Assembly: GCF_014218295.1 (NCBI RefSeq)
Contig: NZ_AP023287.1
Span: 1,550,001-1,614,000, forward strand
Source of the DNA: Mycolicibacterium litorale
Lineage (GTDB): Bacteria; Actinomycetota; Actinomycetes; Mycobacteriales; Mycobacteriaceae
DNA: 64,000 nt
Reading direction: 5' to 3'
Below the pieces are notes generated by a model. The model did not search any database, had not been told where the DNA came from, and saw nothing but the letters and a program-made list of their open reading frames with translations. Each line of letters begins with the position of its first letter. Within the stretch, counting starts at the first letter, position 1. The position numbers and the translations under genes were made by a program. Positions 34,158 through 42,558 of this stretch are shown in pieces.

Positions 34158-35611
34158 GTACACAGTCTTTTGACATCGCAGTCATCGGCGCGGGCGTCAT
34201 CGGCGCGGCGATCGCCGCCGAACTGTCGCGGCACGATCGGCGGGTGGTGTGGTTCGAGGCTGCACACGATGTCGCCGAAGGTGCCAGCAAGGCGAACTCC
34301 GCCATCGCCGGCTGCGGCTACGACCTGGCACCCGGCAGCCTCGAATCCGATCTGATCCTGGAATCCAGTGAACACTGGGAGTCGCTGTGCCGGTCCCTGG
34401 ATGTGCCGTTCCGACGGATCGGCGCGTTGTCTCTTGCCTTCGACGAAGGTGACTCCGAATCACTGAAGAACCTGGCGAACCAGGCCGGCGCCGCAGGGGT
34501 CGATGCCGAGATCCTGTCCGGTGACCGATTGCGCCGGGCCGCGGGAACCGCAGCGCCCACCGCCGTGGAAGCGTTGCACGTACCCGCCGAAGCGATCATC
34601 GACCCGATCCGGTTGACCATCGGGTTGGCGAAGTTGGCTGTTCTCAACGGGGTCGAACTTCGCCGCTCCACACCGGTCACCGGATTCTGGCATCACCCGT
34701 CGGGCAACATCAGCCACGTCGTCACACCCGGCGGGGCGGTGGCGGTGGGCGCCGTCGTCAATGCCGCCGGTGTGAACGCAGACCGGATCACCGACGCTGC
34801 CGACGCGGAGCCGTTCACCATGTGGCCCCGCAAGGGTCAGTTCATGCTCCTCGACCGAGCAGTCGGCCACCTCGTGCCGAAGATCATGAGCACCGCGCCC
34901 ACCCCCGAAACTCGGGGAATCTATGCGATTCCGACCACGAACCGCACGGTGTTGATCGGCCCTACCGCCGACGATCGGGACGATCGCGCCGACAAGTCGA
35001 CCGACGCCGACACCCTCGATTCCGTGTGGGCCCGGGCGCAGCGCCTGCTGCCCGACAGGGTGGACCGTCGCTACGTCACCAAGACGTTCGCGGGACTGCG
35101 CCCGGCCAGCGACCGGACCTACCGCATCGAGGTATCCCCGAAGGTGCCGAATCTGGTGCACGCCGCGGGTATCCGCTCGACCGGCGTTTCCGCTGCCCCC
35201 GCGGTGGCGCGCTACGTCACGAATCTCATCACCACCGAGGTGATGACGTTGGCTCCGAAATCCGCCGCGCTCCGGGACATCCCGCCGCTGCCGAGACTTG
35301 CCGAGGTCACCACCGACCGTGCGGCGGAGGAATTCGCGTGCGATCCGGGCTCACCGCCTGACAAACACCCAATGGTGGTGTGCGCCTGCGAACACGTCAC
35401 CGCCGCCGAGATCGCCGCCGAATGCCGCGGACCCGTGCCGGCGACCTCCCTCGACGGCGTTCGCAAGCGCACGCGTGCGATGGCCGGGCGCTGCCAGGGT
35501 GCCTACTGCTCGGTGGGCGTGAGCTTCATCCTCTCGTCGGCCACGGGGCAGCTGCCGGGCGGTATCCGGCAGGGCGAGCCAGGCTCCGAATGGGAGGGCG
35601 CCGAACAGTGA
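34154..35611 (+). CDS. GlpA-like FAD oxidoreductase with C-terminal BFD-type [2Fe-2S] domain
   Basis: A 485-residue DAO-family flavoprotein. IAVIGAGVIGAAIAAELSRH binds FAD; the middle is the oxidase/dehydrogenase fold (VPAEAIIDPIRLTIGLAKLA, KTFAGLRPASDR). The C-terminus has C-A-C-EHVTAAEI and later GRCQGAYC, the four cysteines of a BFD-like iron-sulfur domain. This is the layout of GlpA, the catalytic subunit of anaerobic glycerol-3-phosphate dehydrogenase. It should oxidise the phosphorylated product of the upstream kinase. Overlaps both neighbours by four bases. Confidence 0.88.
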   Translation: MSTQSFDIAVIGAGVIGAAIAAELSRHDRRVVWFEAAHDVAEGASKANSAIAGCGYDLAPGSLESDLILESSEHWESLCRSLDVPFRRIGALSLAFDEGDSESLKNLANQAGAAGVDAEILSGDRLRRAAGTAAPTAVEALHVPAEAIIDPIRLTIGLAKLAVLNGVELRRSTPVTGFWHHPSGNISHVVTPGGAVAVGAVVNAAGVNADRITDAADAEPFTMWPRKGQFMLLDRAVGHLVPKIMSTAPTPETRGIYAIPTTNRTVLIGPTADDRDDRADKSTDADTLDSVWARAQRLLPDRVDRRYVTKTFAGLRPASDRTYRIEVSPKVPNLVHAAGIRSTGVSAAPAVARYVTNLITTEVMTLAPKSAALRDIPPLPRLAEVTTDRAAEEFACDPGSPPDKHPMVVCACEHVTAAEIAAECRGPVPATSLDGVRKRTRAMAGRCQGAYCSVGVSFILSSATGQLPGGIRQGEPGSEWEGAEQ

Positions 35612-36450
35612 CCACCAGCCCACCACGAATCGCCGTCGCCGGCTCAGGACTCGCCGGCCTGCACTGTGCGACAGCACTGAGCAACTCTGCGGAGGTGGTC
35701 GTCTACGAACGGCTTCCCGTCCCGGGCGGCGAACACTGGGAGGATCCCGATCACGCACAGCTGGTGCGGGAGGCTCGCGACCAGGGTGTCCGGTTCGCCG
35801 CCGGCACCCAGGTGGTCCGCTGGGAGGGGAACCGGCTCCTGGCCGTCGGCGAGTACGGCGGCGTGGCCGAGGCGGATGCCCTCGTGGTGGCCACCGGTCA
35901 CCGGCCCGCCACGCGCAGTGAACTGCGGATCGACGGTCACCGCAGCGCCGGGATCGTGCCGGCCACCCTGGCGCTGCACCTACTGCAACAGCGCGTCAGA
36001 TTGGGTACCGACGTGGTCGTCGTCGGCGAATCCCGTTGGGCAACCGAGTGCATCGCAGCGATGACCTCCACGGGTCAGCCTGCGACGTCCATCGTCTGGA
36101 TCGGCAAGGACGACCCCGGACCGGCCCGCAGCGTGACCGGTATGCCCGGATGGCGCGTCACGACGACCCACGGTATGCCGCGGATCACCGGCCTCACCGT
36201 CGAGTCCGCGACGACGACGCAGCGCATCGCGTGTGACTGCCTCATCCTTGCCGGGCCGCCCGTCCCGTACCGCAATATCGACGGCGCCGTCCTCGACGAC
36301 GAGCCAGCCGTCTACGCGCAGCGCGACGGGGGAGGGCTCGAACCCTCGGCGCAGATCGGCATGAAGGCCGCGGTGCGGGCGCTGGCCGACGCCAAGGCCC
36401 GACACCATTCCCGTACACCCGTGGACCCCAGGATTGGATTACCTCAATGA
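35608..36450 (+). CDS. FAD-dependent oxidoreductase, GlpB/HcnB-like partner
   Basis: A 280-residue flavoprotein with IAVAGSGLAGLHCATALSNS at the N-terminus, LVVATGHRPATRSEL in the middle and a second dinucleotide fold (TDVVVVGESRWATECIAAM). It resembles the small NAD(P)-disulfide-type oxidoreductases that pair with BFD-containing GlpA-like proteins and pass electrons on. Translation is coupled by a GTGA overlap with the GlpA-like gene, so the two probably form one complex. Shorter than typical nitrite reductase-like members. Confidence 0.8.
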   Translation: MTTSPPRIAVAGSGLAGLHCATALSNSAEVVVYERLPVPGGEHWEDPDHAQLVREARDQGVRFAAGTQVVRWEGNRLLAVGEYGGVAEADALVVATGHRPATRSELRIDGHRSAGIVPATLALHLLQQRVRLGTDVVVVGESRWATECIAAMTSTGQPATSIVWIGKDDPGPARSVTGMPGWRVTTTHGMPRITGLTVESATTTQRIACDCLILAGPPVPYRNIDGAVLDDEPAVYAQRDGGGLEPSAQIGMKAAVRALADAKARHHSRTPVDPRIGLPQ

Positions 36451-36677
36451 AAGTGACCTCACCGGTCGGAGAATTCCCGTACACCTTCGAGCGCATCCGA
36501 TTCGAAGGATTCACCGTCGTCGCCGAGGGCCGGATGGGCACCTGGCCCGCGCGGATCGAGGCGGGCGTCGCCGACATCCCCGTGGCCATCCGTATCGGCA
36601 CGGTCACTGCTGTCGTCGGTGCGCTCGTCGCGAGCGGCCTCAACCGCAGACGCGGCCGTCAACACGCCGTGTCGTAA
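36447..36677 (+). CDS. Small membrane protein in kinase-EutH operon
   Basis: A 76-residue protein joined to the previous gene by an ATGA overlap. The N-terminal 40 residues are polar (GEFPYTFERIRFEGFTVVAE); residues 46-65 form one membrane helix (IPVAIRIGTVTAVVGALVAS), followed by a basic tail (GLNRRRGRQ), which places the tail inside the cell. I do not recognise the family. Position suggests a membrane anchor for the oxidoreductase pair, as GlpC serves GlpAB, but it has no iron-sulfur cysteines. Confidence 0.65.
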   Translation: MKVTSPVGEFPYTFERIRFEGFTVVAEGRMGTWPARIEAGVADIPVAIRIGTVTAVVGALVASGLNRRRGRQHAVS

Positions 36678-36742
36678 GCCATTCGCGCAACTCAAGTCTC
36701 CGACCCAGTGAGCTCCGACCCGTCTCGAGAGAAAGAACACCC

Positions 36743-38020
36743 ATGGCCCTGCTAGGCAACATCGTCATCTATCTGATGATGGCGTTCGTCGTCGTCGGCG
36801 CGATCTCCTTGGCCTTCCGCGGCGACCGCGGGATCGGCCATGAGTTCAAGGAGGGCATCTACGCCCTCGGACCCCTGTTCGTCCCCGTCGCGGGCATCAT
36901 GGCCGGTCTGCCCTACCTGGCCTGGTTCGTGGAGAACGTGCTGGGCCGGATCTACGAGCCGTTCGGAGCCGATGCGGCGATGGCGGCCACGACCGTGATC
37001 GCCAGCGACATGGGGGCCTACCAGCTCGCCGAGGTCACCGCGGATTCGACGGGCGCGTGGATCACCGCGTCTGTCACGGGATTCCTTGCCGGCGCGACGA
37101 TCTCGTACATCATCCCGGTCGGTCTTGCGATCCTCGACGTGCGTGACCACAAGTACTTCGCCCTCGGCATCATGAGCGGCATCCTCACCGTGCCGGTCGG
37201 CGTCCTCGTCACGATGGGCATCCTGCTCGTGACCGGCTCGCCGGTGCGTGACACCGTGACCACCAACGGGCCGTCGACGGCGCTTTTGGAGGGCTTCAGC
37301 ATCGGTGATGTGCTGATCAATCTGCTGCCCGTCATCGTGGTCACCGTCGCGATCGCCGCCGGGCTGTATTTCGCCACCCGCGCGATGATCACCGGGTTCA
37401 TCTGGTTCGGCAATATCCTCAACGCCGCGATCTACCTGGTACTGGCGGTCTCGATCGTCGACCACGTGACCGGTTTCTTCAGCACGCAGTTCACCTGGTG
37501 GGGATTCGACCCCATCATCGCCGACGCCGATGATCAGATGCGGGCACTCGAGGTGGTGGGCAATATCGCCATCGTGTTGGCGGGAGCCTTCCCGCTCGTG
37601 TACGCGATCCGCACCTATCTCGACCGGCCACTCACCGCGGTCGGCACGCGGATGGGCATCAGCACCGAAGGCACCGCGGGTCTGCTCGCTGCCACCACCA
37701 ACATGCTGGCGGCGTTCCATTTGATCCGGCACATGCCCGCCAAGGACAAGGTGCTGGTCGTCGCCTTCGGTACCACCTGCTCGGCCCTCATCGGCGATCA
37801 CCTCGCGTTCACCGCGAATTTTCAGCCGAACCTGATCGCCCCATTGATGATCGGCAAAATCGTCGCGGGTCTCATCGCGATGCTGCTGGCGTTGCGGATC
37901 GCGATCCCGACCGCCAAGCGCATCGAACGCGAACAGGTAGCCGCCGAAGAGGCCGACGGTGTGGCCGCCGCCGGAGAGGACAGCGACGACCCTGACGTCG
38001 CTCCATCCCGCCAGACCTGA
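36743..38020 (+). CDS. eutH: EutH-family ethanolamine/amino-alcohol transporter
   Basis: A 425-residue integral membrane protein started after GAGAGAAAGA. LGNIVIYLMMAFVVVGAISL, GHEFKEGIYALGPLFVPVAG, AMAATTVIASDMGAYQLAE and FGTTCSALIGDHLAFTANF are characteristic EutH segments. EutH is the ethanolamine permease of eut operons. No ethanolamine lyase (eutBC) is visible here; instead it ends an operon encoding a polyol kinase and a GlpAB-like dehydrogenase, which points to a different transported alcohol. About 10-11 helices and an acidic C-terminal tail. Confidence 0.85.
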   Translation: MALLGNIVIYLMMAFVVVGAISLAFRGDRGIGHEFKEGIYALGPLFVPVAGIMAGLPYLAWFVENVLGRIYEPFGADAAMAATTVIASDMGAYQLAEVTADSTGAWITASVTGFLAGATISYIIPVGLAILDVRDHKYFALGIMSGILTVPVGVLVTMGILLVTGSPVRDTVTTNGPSTALLEGFSIGDVLINLLPVIVVTVAIAAGLYFATRAMITGFIWFGNILNAAIYLVLAVSIVDHVTGFFSTQFTWWGFDPIIADADDQMRALEVVGNIAIVLAGAFPLVYAIRTYLDRPLTAVGTRMGISTEGTAGLLAATTNMLAAFHLIRHMPAKDKVLVVAFGTTCSALIGDHLAFTANFQPNLIAPLMIGKIVAGLIAMLLALRIAIPTAKRIEREQVAAEEADGVAAAGEDSDDPDVAPSRQT

Positions 38021-38055
38021 TGCATGCGTGCGGCAGATGGGGGAACACTCGGGAC

Positions 38056-38886
38056 ATGGAATTCGGCATCTCGACCTTCGTCAACGACGACACCATCGAT
38101 CCGGTGACGCTCGCGCGCGCCGTCGAGGAGCGGGGCTTCGCCTCCCTGGTGGTCGCCGAGCACACGCATATCCCCGCAAGTCGGGAGTCGCCGTATCCGG
38201 AGGGTGGTGACCTGCCGTCGGTCTACTACCGCACACTCGATCCGTTCGTCACGCTGGCCGCTGCCGCCGCGGTGACCTCACAGATCGAGCTGGTGACCGG
38301 CATCGCGCTGCTCATCCAGCGCGATCCGATCATCACGGCCAAGGAGGCGGCGAGCATCGACCTCATCTCCGGGGGCCGGTTCGTGTTCGGCGTCGGTGCC
38401 GGCTGGAACATCGAGGAACTGCGCCACCACGGTACGGATCCGAAGACCCGCGGGGCGTTGCTCGACGAACGCATCGAGGCGATCAAAGCGCTGTGGACGG
38501 AGGAACCGGCCGAATACCACGGCAAGCACGTCGATTTCGCCCCGTCCTACAGCCGTCCCAAACCGGTGCAGAAACCGCATCCGCCGATCTACATCGGTGG
38601 CAACTCCGATGCCACGGTCAAACGCGTGATCCGCCACCAGGCCGGTTGGATCTCCAATCCGCTGCCCGTCGAACAGCTCACCCACCGCGTCGAACAGCTC
38701 CGCGACGGCGCCGGTCACGACGTTCCGTTGGCGATGTTCGGCACACCACCGGACCCGGACTACTGGCGCACCGCCGAGCAGCTGGGTTTCGGTCAGTTGG
38801 CATTGCTGCTGCCCACCCTGTCGCTCGACGAGTCACTCAGGAAGCTCGACGAATTCGCCGCGCTGGTCGACCGGTACCGCGGCTAG
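38056..38886 (+). CDS. LLM-class F420-dependent oxidoreductase
   Basis: A 276-residue luciferase-like monooxygenase fold. MEFGISTFVNDDTIDPVTLA, EHTHIPASRESPYPEGG, RFVFGVGAGWNIEELRHHGT and PPIYIGGNSDATVKRV match the mycobacterial F420-binding LLM families. Uses reduced F420 as hydride donor; substrate unknown. It follows EutH by 35 bases and may be read through from that operon. Ends in a 4-base convergent overlap with the DUF1116 gene. Confidence 0.87.
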   Translation: MEFGISTFVNDDTIDPVTLARAVEERGFASLVVAEHTHIPASRESPYPEGGDLPSVYYRTLDPFVTLAAAAAVTSQIELVTGIALLIQRDPIITAKEAASIDLISGGRFVFGVGAGWNIEELRHHGTDPKTRGALLDERIEAIKALWTEEPAEYHGKHVDFAPSYSRPKPVQKPHPPIYIGGNSDATVKRVIRHQAGWISNPLPVEQLTHRVEQLRDGAGHDVPLAMFGTPPDPDYWRTAEQLGFGQLALLLPTLSLDESLRKLDEFAALVDRYRG

Positions 38887-40040
38887 CGTCCAACGCATTC
38901 GCTGAACAAACCGATGGGCGGTTGATAGCACCCACCGCCTACGCGTCCGTGCCCGCGGGCCGAGATCAAACCGAGCAGCACGATCGGACCGACACCGCTG
39001 TCGGCGACCGCGCGGGCGGACAGGCCGGTGCGTAATCCGCCCGCCGCCTCGAGTGTGGCGGGCAAGAGCTGGTCCGGACGGGCGAGGGCATCGGACGGCA
39101 GATGACCGGCCAGTGCCTGCCGGACGTCGGGGGCGTGGGTCAGCGACTGTCCACCGAGGCCGAAGACGTCGACGACGGCGGAATCACCGATCGCGCCGAG
39201 GATTTCGGTGTCTTCGAGGTGCGCGTCGATCGGCCCCTGCGGTGGTGTCGCGGTCGTGGTGATCCACTGTCCGGGCCGAGCGGCGATCTGGATCCCGAAC
39301 TGCGAGCCGTTGCCACCGGCACGGGTGACCAGATCGCAGTCCGGCACCCCTTCGGCGGCCGTCAAGGCGACCGCGGCGGCGGCCATCCAGAGATTCAGGG
39401 CGAATGCACCGCACGTTCCGAGGAACTCGGCGACGTCGGACGGCGTATCCCGGTCGACCAGAAGGTCGTTGAACAACCCAGACGCCGCCACCGTGCGCGA
39501 GTGCCCGTCGTCACCCAGTGTGTGCGATTGAGCGAGGAAAGGCCACAGTCGCACCGGCGTTCCCACGCGCCGCGCGAGGTACCGGGCGTAATCCCCGTTG
39601 AGCCAATGGTGAAAGCGGGGAATCTCGCGGTCGTCGGTGCCCAGACGCAGACAGTGCTGCATACCCTCGTTCAGAGCGGCGTACTTGACGCGCGCAGAGT
39701 GGGCGTCGGCGACGACATGCAGCGCCATCGACGGCGAGATCACCCCGCACAGCGGTACGACCATGTCATGGTCCTGGGCCGCCCGGTATTCGATGTCACC
39801 GTTGGCGAGTGCGGTCAGCGCGTCTTCCGAGGTGGCTGACCATCCCTCGTAGACCGCAGCAAGGGCCATGGAGTTGCGTACCGGCAGCGGCACGGCGTCC
39901 CAGTGCGGAAACGGGGGCCCGGCGTGGAACAGCACCCGATCGGCGGACACGACCTCGGCTGCTCGGACGATCCCGGTCCACACCGGATCGGTGGCGAGGA
40001 CGCGCTGCAGGGCGGTGGCGTTGGCGTCGGTGCCGGTCAT
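38883..40040 (-). CDS. DUF1116 (YlbE/AllG-like) protein
   Basis: A 385-residue protein. VLFHAGPPFPHWDAVPLPVR, VVPLCGVISPSMALHVVADA, NEGMQHCLRLG, LGDDGHSR and TRAGGNGSQFGIQIA are clear DUF1116 landmarks. In enterobacteria the family member YlbE is part of an oxamate carbamoyltransferase with FdrA and a DUF2877 protein; neither partner is seen here. It is the last gene of the Rieske oxygenase operon, overlapping its upstream neighbour by four bases. Possible role: transfer or release of a carbamoyl group late in the pathway. Function inferred. Confidence 0.8.
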   Translation of the reverse strand: MTGTDANATALQRVLATDPVWTGIVRAAEVVSADRVLFHAGPPFPHWDAVPLPVRNSMALAAVYEGWSATSEDALTALANGDIEYRAAQDHDMVVPLCGVISPSMALHVVADAHSARVKYAALNEGMQHCLRLGTDDREIPRFHHWLNGDYARYLARRVGTPVRLWPFLAQSHTLGDDGHSRTVAASGLFNDLLVDRDTPSDVAEFLGTCGAFALNLWMAAAAVALTAAEGVPDCDLVTRAGGNGSQFGIQIAARPGQWITTTATPPQGPIDAHLEDTEILGAIGDSAVVDVFGLGGQSLTHAPDVRQALAGHLPSDALARPDQLLPATLEAAGGLRTGLSARAVADSGVGPIVLLGLISARGHGRVGGGCYQPPIGLFSECVGR

Positions 40041-40639
40041 GCCTGAACCCAGGTTTCCGATAACGCCATTGCCGCCGATTGTGCGCGGCGGCCGAAGAAG
40101 TCACGCTCGACGGTCGTACCAGGAAGGGCCACGCCGTCGAGCTCGACGACACCCGACTCCGCCGGCCGGAAGACGCTGAGCATCTCGTGGCGGGTGGTGC
40201 CGGATTCGTGTTTGGGCTGGTGGACGGCGAAGGGTGCGTCCAGGTTCTGCCAGCGCAGCGTGATCGTCGTCTGCGCCGTGTCGTCGGTGGCCGACTCCAC
40301 CCATTCCCGGTCACCGATGTGCTGCGTGAACACCGCGTTGGTGTGCAGGGTCGGGTTCTTGAGCGCCTGGGTGGGCCGGAAGAGGGCGAAGTGGCTCGCG
40401 AAGTCCTCGATGAGGAAGCGGGCCAGCGGTTCGTTGTCGGTCAGCCCGAGCGCTGCCGACTTGTCGTGGTCATAGGGGTCGGTCACCACCAGGATCAGGT
40501 GGCCGGTGCCATGGCCGGAGGTGGTGATGCGGAAGAACAGCGACAACGAGGACCAGTCACCGGCGGGGTCGGTCTTGAGATAGACGAACGGGTTGTCGCC
40601 CGTCCAGTCGACGGCACCGGGCAACACTGTTGGGGGCAT
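40037..40639 (-). CDS. Unknown protein in Rieske operon
   Basis: A 200-residue protein, mainly beta by pattern: VYLKTDPAGDWSSLSLFFRI, GHLILVVTDPYDHDKSAALG, FRPTQALKNPTLHTNAVFTQ and QTTITLRWQNLDAPFAVHQP. No signal peptide or cofactor motif. I do not recognise the family; it could be a lipocalin/AttH-like binding protein or a hydratase. The ATGA overlap with the DUF1116 gene and the same-strand gap of 58 bases after the epimerase place it in the operon. Confidence 0.7.
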   Translation of the reverse strand: MPPTVLPGAVDWTGDNPFVYLKTDPAGDWSSLSLFFRITTSGHGTGHLILVVTDPYDHDKSAALGLTDNEPLARFLIEDFASHFALFRPTQALKNPTLHTNAVFTQHIGDREWVESATDDTAQTTITLRWQNLDAPFAVHQPKHESGTTRHEMLSVFRPAESGVVELDGVALPGTTVERDFFGRRAQSAAMALSETWVQA

Positions 40640-40697
40640 GGCGAACTCCTGATAGATGACGAGCGGTTCGGGTGGCGGGCGGGGGTGAAGGCAGCTG

Positions 40698-41564
40698 TCA
40701 GACGCCGTGTTCGGCGCGCAGGGCGGGGAAGTCGGTGGTGGGCTCCCAGCCGAGCACCTGGCGCGCCTGCTGGTTGCTGAAGATCGATGCCCGGGGATTG
40801 ATCTGGAAGGTACGCGGATTGAGGATTTCGGGCAGTGCGCCGATACGGTCGCGGTACCAGTCGAGGGTGGGCTCCGGTCGGGAGGTGTCGTCGGCGCTGA
40901 GGAAGAACGTGCCGAATTTCAGGCCGCGGCTCTCCAGCGCACGACGGAATCCCGTGGCGACGTCGCGCGCATGCACGTAGTAGTACAACCAGTGCAGATC
41001 CGGATCGTCGATGAATTCGCAGTATTCGCCGATCGTCTCCGGCAGCACCACCGCGAGCGGCCGCAGGCACAGCACCTCCATATCGGTTCCGGTGGCGAAG
41101 CTGCGGCCCATCGTCTCCATGATCTGCTTGCTCACGCTGTATGCCTGTACCGGCCGCAGTTCGTGACGCTCGTCGACCTGCAGGCTCTGCGGTGCCCAGT
41201 CCGCCCGCATCTCCGACAGTCCACAGGCGGACACGCTCGAGCACAGCACCACCTTCTGGAGGTTGTTCTCCGCGGCGGCCTGAAGGACATTCCACGTGCC
41301 CATCGTGTTGACCCGGATGTACTGCTCCGGGGCGGCCTTCCAGTCGTAGTCGATCGCGGCCAGATGCACGACGGCGTCGGCGCCCTCGAGCGTGCGCCGC
41401 ATGCTCTCCAGGTCGGTGACGTCACCTTCCGCGTAGGCGACATCGGCCGGGGATTTCGTCAGATCGACGTTCGTCACGTCGAATGCGGAGGAGAGTTCGT
41501 CGACCACATAGCGGCCGACGCGTCCCGATCCGCCGGTGACGACGACCTTGGTGGGGACTGACAT
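40698..41564 (-). CDS. NAD-dependent epimerase/dehydratase (extended SDR)
   Basis: A 288-residue extended short-chain dehydrogenase. VVVTGGSGRVGRYVVDEL binds NAD(P); DAVVHLAAIDYD and the catalytic YSVSK (YxxxK) with an upstream SSVSACG serine are present. It probably oxidises an alcohol or isomerises a ring product made by the Rieske oxygenase encoded just upstream. 31 bases separate it from the reductase gene. Confidence 0.87.
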   Translation of the reverse strand: MSVPTKVVVTGGSGRVGRYVVDELSSAFDVTNVDLTKSPADVAYAEGDVTDLESMRRTLEGADAVVHLAAIDYDWKAAPEQYIRVNTMGTWNVLQAAAENNLQKVVLCSSVSACGLSEMRADWAPQSLQVDERHELRPVQAYSVSKQIMETMGRSFATGTDMEVLCLRPLAVVLPETIGEYCEFIDDPDLHWLYYYVHARDVATGFRRALESRGLKFGTFFLSADDTSRPEPTLDWYRDRIGALPEILNPRTFQINPRASIFSNQQARQVLGWEPTTDFPALRAEHGV

Positions 41565-41595
41565 GGGTAGTGGATTCCTCTCTGAGGGAACGGAT

Positions 41596-42558
41596 TCAGA
41601 TATCGAGAACCAGTCGCGGAGTACGCGACCGGGAGACGCAGACCATCAACGTCTCGTTGGCTTCCTGCTCCTCCGGCGACAGCACCGCATCGCGGTGGTC
41701 GGCAACGCCCTCGAGCACCGCGGTTTCGCAGGTCCCGCAGACGCCTTCGGAGCACGAGTACTCGATCGGCACACCGTGGTCGCGGAGTACCGACAGGATC
41801 GAGCAGCCCGGTGGGACGGTGAGCGTCTCACCGCTGCTGTTGAGGACCACGTCGAACGGCGCATCGGAACTGGTATCCGCACTGACGGCCGCGAATCGCT
41901 CCAGGTGCAGACGCCAGGACGCCTGCGGAGTATGTAGCGCCTCGAGGGCGTCGAGCATCGGACCGGGTCCGCACGCGTACAGGTGCGTGCCTGCCGGTAG
42001 CCCGCCGACGAACCCGGCCAGGTCGAACCGGCCGGATTCCTCGTCGATCCAGATGGTGGTGCCGGCACCCAGGGCTTCGAGTTCGTCGGCGAAGGCCAGG
42101 CGTTGCCGATCACGCGCCAGGTACACCGCCCGCCACGGTTTGCCGGCCGCCGCGGTGGCCCGGGCCATCGCCAGGATCGGCGTGATCCCGATGCCGCCGG
42201 CGACGAACGCGTACGAGGGGGCGTCCTCGAGCGGAAAGTGGTTGCGCGGGCCGCGGACCCGGACCGTCGTGCCGGGATGGACGTTGTCGAGAATGTACGC
42301 CGATCCACCCCGGCCCTCGGCCAACGCCAGCACCGCGACCCGGTAGACGTCGGCCAGCCGCGGATCTCCGCACAGCGAGTACTGGCGCAGCATGACGTCA
42401 CCGTCGACGGCGGGCAGATTGACCTCGAGGTGCGCCCCCGGCTGCCACGGCGGCAGCGGGGCGCGGTCCGGTGCGACGAGTTCGAGCACGACGATGTCGC
42501 AACCCACCAGGCGCCGGGCGGCCACCTCGAGCACGAACTCGGGTTCGGCGGCGGTCAC
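41596..42558 (-). CDS. Ferredoxin-NAD(P)H reductase of Rieske system (VanB/PDR type)
   Basis: A 320-residue phthalate dioxygenase reductase-type protein. The FMN domain has LRQYSLCGDP, the NAD domain VAGGIGITPILAMAR and YACGPGPMLDALE, and the C-terminal plant-type [2Fe-2S] domain CSEGVCGTCE...MVC with four cysteines. It passes electrons from NAD(P)H to the Rieske oxygenase. The GTG start at 42558 overlaps the oxygenase stop (GTGA), so the two are translated together. In-frame codons further upstream belong to the oxygenase region. Confidence 0.92.
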   Translation of the reverse strand: MTAAEPEFVLEVAARRLVGCDIVVLELVAPDRAPLPPWQPGAHLEVNLPAVDGDVMLRQYSLCGDPRLADVYRVAVLALAEGRGGSAYILDNVHPGTTVRVRGPRNHFPLEDAPSYAFVAGGIGITPILAMARATAAAGKPWRAVYLARDRQRLAFADELEALGAGTTIWIDEESGRFDLAGFVGGLPAGTHLYACGPGPMLDALEALHTPQASWRLHLERFAAVSADTSSDAPFDVVLNSSGETLTVPPGCSILSVLRDHGVPIEYSCSEGVCGTCETAVLEGVADHRDAVLSPEEQEANETLMVCVSRSRTPRLVLDI

